This document shows, piece by piece, positions 52,718-54,717 of a stretch of 54,717 bases of DNA. Made by a program: the position numbers and the translations under genes. The notes beneath the pieces were generated by a model that saw only the letters and a list, made by a program, of their open reading frames with translations, searched no databases and was not told the origin of the DNA. Numbering within the stretch: position 1 is the first letter of the stretch; each line of letters opens with the position of its first letter. This DNA is from Mycolicibacterium vinylchloridicum (GTDB taxonomy: Bacteria > Actinomycetota > Actinomycetes > Mycobacteriales > Mycobacteriaceae): positions 1 to 54,717 of the forward strand of contig NZ_JACBJQ010000039.1 in assembly GCF_013404075.1 (NCBI RefSeq), read 5' to 3'.

Positions 52718-52767
52718 CGGTTTTTTGACGAGCCAGTAAGCGTTCGGCCATGCCGTCGGCTCAACGT

Positions 52768-52776
52768 TGATACGAT
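52768..52776 (+). promoter_or_regulatory. Candidate extended -10 of the GMC oxidoreductase gene
   Basis: TGATACGAT fits TGn-TAnnAT, about 55 bases before the TTG start at 52832. No clear -35 is seen. Confidence 0.3.
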
Positions 52777-52831
52777 CCCGAATCGCCGAGCCCAGGCCGA
52801 TCTTTGGGCCATCACGCTGAGGAGCTCGATT

Positions 52832-54469
52832 TTGGCTGACGGCGCATTGACTGCGCGCGAGACGGAACGCATCGAGTGGGACGTGATCGTCGTGGGCACC
52901 GGTATGGGCGGCGGGACGCTGGGATACCGGCTCGCCCAAGCGGGCCGACGAGTGCTGTTCGTGGAAAAGGGGCGCTCGACCCTGCCGGGGACGCCGGGAA
53001 CGATTCGATCGGCGATGCCGGAGTTGGCCGACCCGATGTCCACCCGTTCGGCGCACAGCTATTTCGACGCGCTGGCCCGTGGCGGACGCTCGACCGACGA
53101 GGTCGAGGACATCAGTGGACGCTCCCCGAAAACGTTCGTGCCGTTCATCGGTGGCGGAACCGGCGGGTCCTCCGCGCTCTACGGCATGGTGTGCGAGCGA
53201 TTCTTCGCTCGGGACTTCACCCCTCGGCAGAACTTCGCCGACCCGGGCGAGTCCACCGTGCCGGAGGCCTGGCCGGTCACCTACGACGAGATGCGCCCCT
53301 GGTACGCCGAGGCGGAGAAGCTGTTTCGGGTCCGCGGGCAGCCCGATCCGCTGCGACCAGATGCGGGCGTCAATCTTCCTGATGCGCCGCCATTTTCGGC
53401 CGACAACAGGCCCTTGATCGACTATCTGATGGGTCTCGGTCTGCATCCTTATCACTTGCCGATGGCCTGTGACTACGCCGCCGACTGTGCCACGTGTCAG
53501 ACCTACCTCTGCGCCCAGTCGTGCAAGAACGACGCCGCGCGAAACTGTGTGCTGCCCGCCATCACCGACCATGGTGCCCAGCTGGTGGCCGAATGCCGCG
53601 TTCTGCATCTGGAAGCCGACCGCACCGGGGTGCGACGGGTGATCTGCGAACACGCCTCCGGCCGGCTGACCTTGAAGGCGAAGGTGGTGGTGCTGGCCGC
53701 CGGCGCGCTGGCGACGCCCGTGCTGTTGCTCAATTCCCGGTCTGGCGATTGGCCGCGCGGGCTGGCCAACGGCTCAGACATGGTGGGCCGCAACCTGATG
53801 CGCCATCTCCTCGACCCAGTCATGCTCTGGCCGGAGCCGGGCTCCGCAATCACCGCCGCCAACAAGGAGATCGGGCTCAACGACTTCTACTTCCATCAGG
53901 GCCAGAAGTACGGCACCGTGCAGTCGTTCGGCGCGATCCCGCCGATGGAGTGGCTGCTCAACCGTCCCGGCCCGCAGGCGAAGGCGCTGCGCCTGATGCG
54001 GCCGGCCGTGCGCCGGGTCTACGAGAAGTTCTTCACCGGCGGACTGATCCTGGCCGCGATGATGGAAGACCTCCCCTACCGGGACAACCGCGTGCTGCCA
54101 TCCGACCGTCCCGGCTCCGACGGCCGCCAGCGAATGAGAATGCAGTACCGGCTGCACGCGAACGAACGCGACCGCCACGCGGAGTTCCTGCGACTCTTCA
54201 AAGACGTGCTGAAACCGTTTCGCACCCGCAGTCTGGGTAGCGGCACAGAGAACTCGAACATGGGCCACGTCTGCGGCACCTGCCGATTCGGTACCGATCC
54301 CGCGACCAGTGTGTTGAACGCGCAGAACCGCGCGCACGACCTGGACAACCTTTACGTGGTGGACACCTCGTTCTTCCCGTCCAGTGCCGGCCTGAACCCG
54401 AGTCTGACGGTGGCGGCCAACGCCCTGCGGGTTGCCGCCCATATGAACCAGGCGCACTTCGCCACCTGA
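52832..54469 (+). CDS. GMC-family FAD-dependent oxidoreductase
   Basis: 545 aa, TTG start preceded by GAGGAG. FAD-binding VVGTGMGGGTLGYRLA near residue 16, then FIGGGTGGSSALYG; C-terminal half has MGHVCGTCRFGTDPATSVL and SSAGLNPSLTVAANALR, the substrate-domain signature (His and Asn) of GMC oxidoreductases such as choline dehydrogenases and cholesterol oxidases. A Cys cluster at residues about 213-239 (C-x5-C-x2-C-x4-C-x3-C-x7-C) is notable. It oxidises an alcohol to a carbonyl; the substrate could be a sugar, lipid or sterol. Divergent from gtf copy 4, so membership of the lipopeptide cluster is uncertain. Confidence 0.87.
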   Translation: MADGALTARETERIEWDVIVVGTGMGGGTLGYRLAQAGRRVLFVEKGRSTLPGTPGTIRSAMPELADPMSTRSAHSYFDALARGGRSTDEVEDISGRSPKTFVPFIGGGTGGSSALYGMVCERFFARDFTPRQNFADPGESTVPEAWPVTYDEMRPWYAEAEKLFRVRGQPDPLRPDAGVNLPDAPPFSADNRPLIDYLMGLGLHPYHLPMACDYAADCATCQTYLCAQSCKNDAARNCVLPAITDHGAQLVAECRVLHLEADRTGVRRVICEHASGRLTLKAKVVVLAAGALATPVLLLNSRSGDWPRGLANGSDMVGRNLMRHLLDPVMLWPEPGSAITAANKEIGLNDFYFHQGQKYGTVQSFGAIPPMEWLLNRPGPQAKALRLMRPAVRRVYEKFFTGGLILAAMMEDLPYRDNRVLPSDRPGSDGRQRMRMQYRLHANERDRHAEFLRLFKDVLKPFRTRSLGSGTENSNMGHVCGTCRFGTDPATSVLNAQNRAHDLDNLYVVDTSFFPSSAGLNPSLTVAANALRVAAHMNQAHFAT

Positions 54470-54516
54470 CCTATCGCGTAGGTCCTAGTCTGTCCGGAAA
54501 CCTGGAGGTGAGAACG

Positions 54517-54636
54517 TTGGGAGTCGTTGATAGCGGCACCGTGGGCCGGACCAACCAGACTGTTGATCGTACGAACATCCACCGGATCTGGAGCAATGAT
54601 CAGAACCTGTGGATGACCCTCGGTGGGGCGGCATGA
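54517..54636 (+). CDS. Possible 39-residue small protein
   Basis: TTG start preceded by a perfect GGAGGTGA at 54503-54510, then 39 codons ending TGA at 54634-54636. The peptide has no repeats or membrane helix and contains a Trp/Asn/Asp-rich centre (IHRIWSNDQNLWM). I do not recognise it. It could be a real small gene or the damaged 5' end of a longer one. The rest of 54470-54717 shows nothing recognisable. Confidence 0.3.
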   Translation: MGVVDSGTVGRTNQTVDRTNIHRIWSNDQNLWMTLGGAA

Positions 54637-54717
54637 AAGTGGGCGCACCTTCCCGGGGATGATCTGAAGTCCAAGGTTCTCTGATCAAGACCGGCGTTGA
54701 CGCGCTGGTTGGGAAGG

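Noticed and set aside
52013..53653. Minus-strand open frame running from inside gtf copy 4 across the GMC gene
   Set aside because: It is out of frame with the glycosyltransferase and antisense to a well-supported GMC oxidoreductase.
1..54717. tRNA, rRNA, insertion sequences, integrases or attachment sites
   Set aside because: No transposase or integrase motifs and no recognisable tRNA or rRNA segments were seen on either strand.

Overview
The window is GC-rich actinobacterial DNA that reads as a nontuberculous mycobacterium. It carries PGRS (Gly/Asn/Ala repeat) surface proteins, a FadD23-type fatty acyl-AMP ligase, a mycocerosic-acid-synthase-like PKS, an MbtH protein, large NRPS genes, Gtf/Rtf-type glycosyltransferases and a DrrABC exporter. 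Together these are the parts of a glycopeptidolipid (GPL)-like cell-envelope lipopeptide locus. Species cannot be fixed from sequence alone.

Layout. 1-3425: the end of one PGRS protein and a complete PGRS protein that has a secretion signal instead of a PE domain. 3427-13553: the lipid arm. A FAAL ligase (minus strand) diverges from a fully reducing PKS, which is followed on the plus strand by an ICMT-type membrane methyltransferase and a ferritin-like diiron protein (PF10118 type). 13550-33905: the peptide arm on the minus strand, mbtH then NRPS-A (C-A-T-E) then NRPS-B (C-A-T-C-A-T-C-A-T-C-A-T-E-C-T). 34181-36212: a glycosyltransferase and a SAM methyltransferase, same strand. 36290-45050 (plus strand): a DUF2505 protein, two tandem acyltransferase/SGNH paralogues, an SDR sugar epimerase/reductase, and DrrA-DrrB-DrrC. 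45053-52701 (minus strand): gtf, UDP-sugar 6-dehydrogenase, decarboxylase-like SDR, acyltransferase, gtf, gtf. 52832-54469: a GMC oxidoreductase, then about 250 bases with at most one tiny ORF.

Likely logic (inference). The FAAL activates a fatty acid for the PKS, which makes a reduced, probably methyl-branched acyl chain. The starter C domain of NRPS-A places it on the first amino acid. The NRPS builds a five-residue peptide. The substrate codes of modules 1 and 5 both read as Thr and both modules carry epimerisation domains, giving two D-allo-Thr hydroxyls for glycosylation. Four GT1 enzymes, a methyltransferase, three acyltransferases and nucleotide-sugar enzymes decorate it, and DrrABC exports it.

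What departs from classical GPL loci: there is no terminal reductase (no alaninol) and no thioesterase. NRPS-B ends in a C-T pair from which an adenylation domain appears to have been cleanly removed, and an ICMT-like carboxyl methyltransferase sits in the cluster. A GPL-like molecule with an unusual release step, possibly a methyl ester, is the most interesting hypothesis here.
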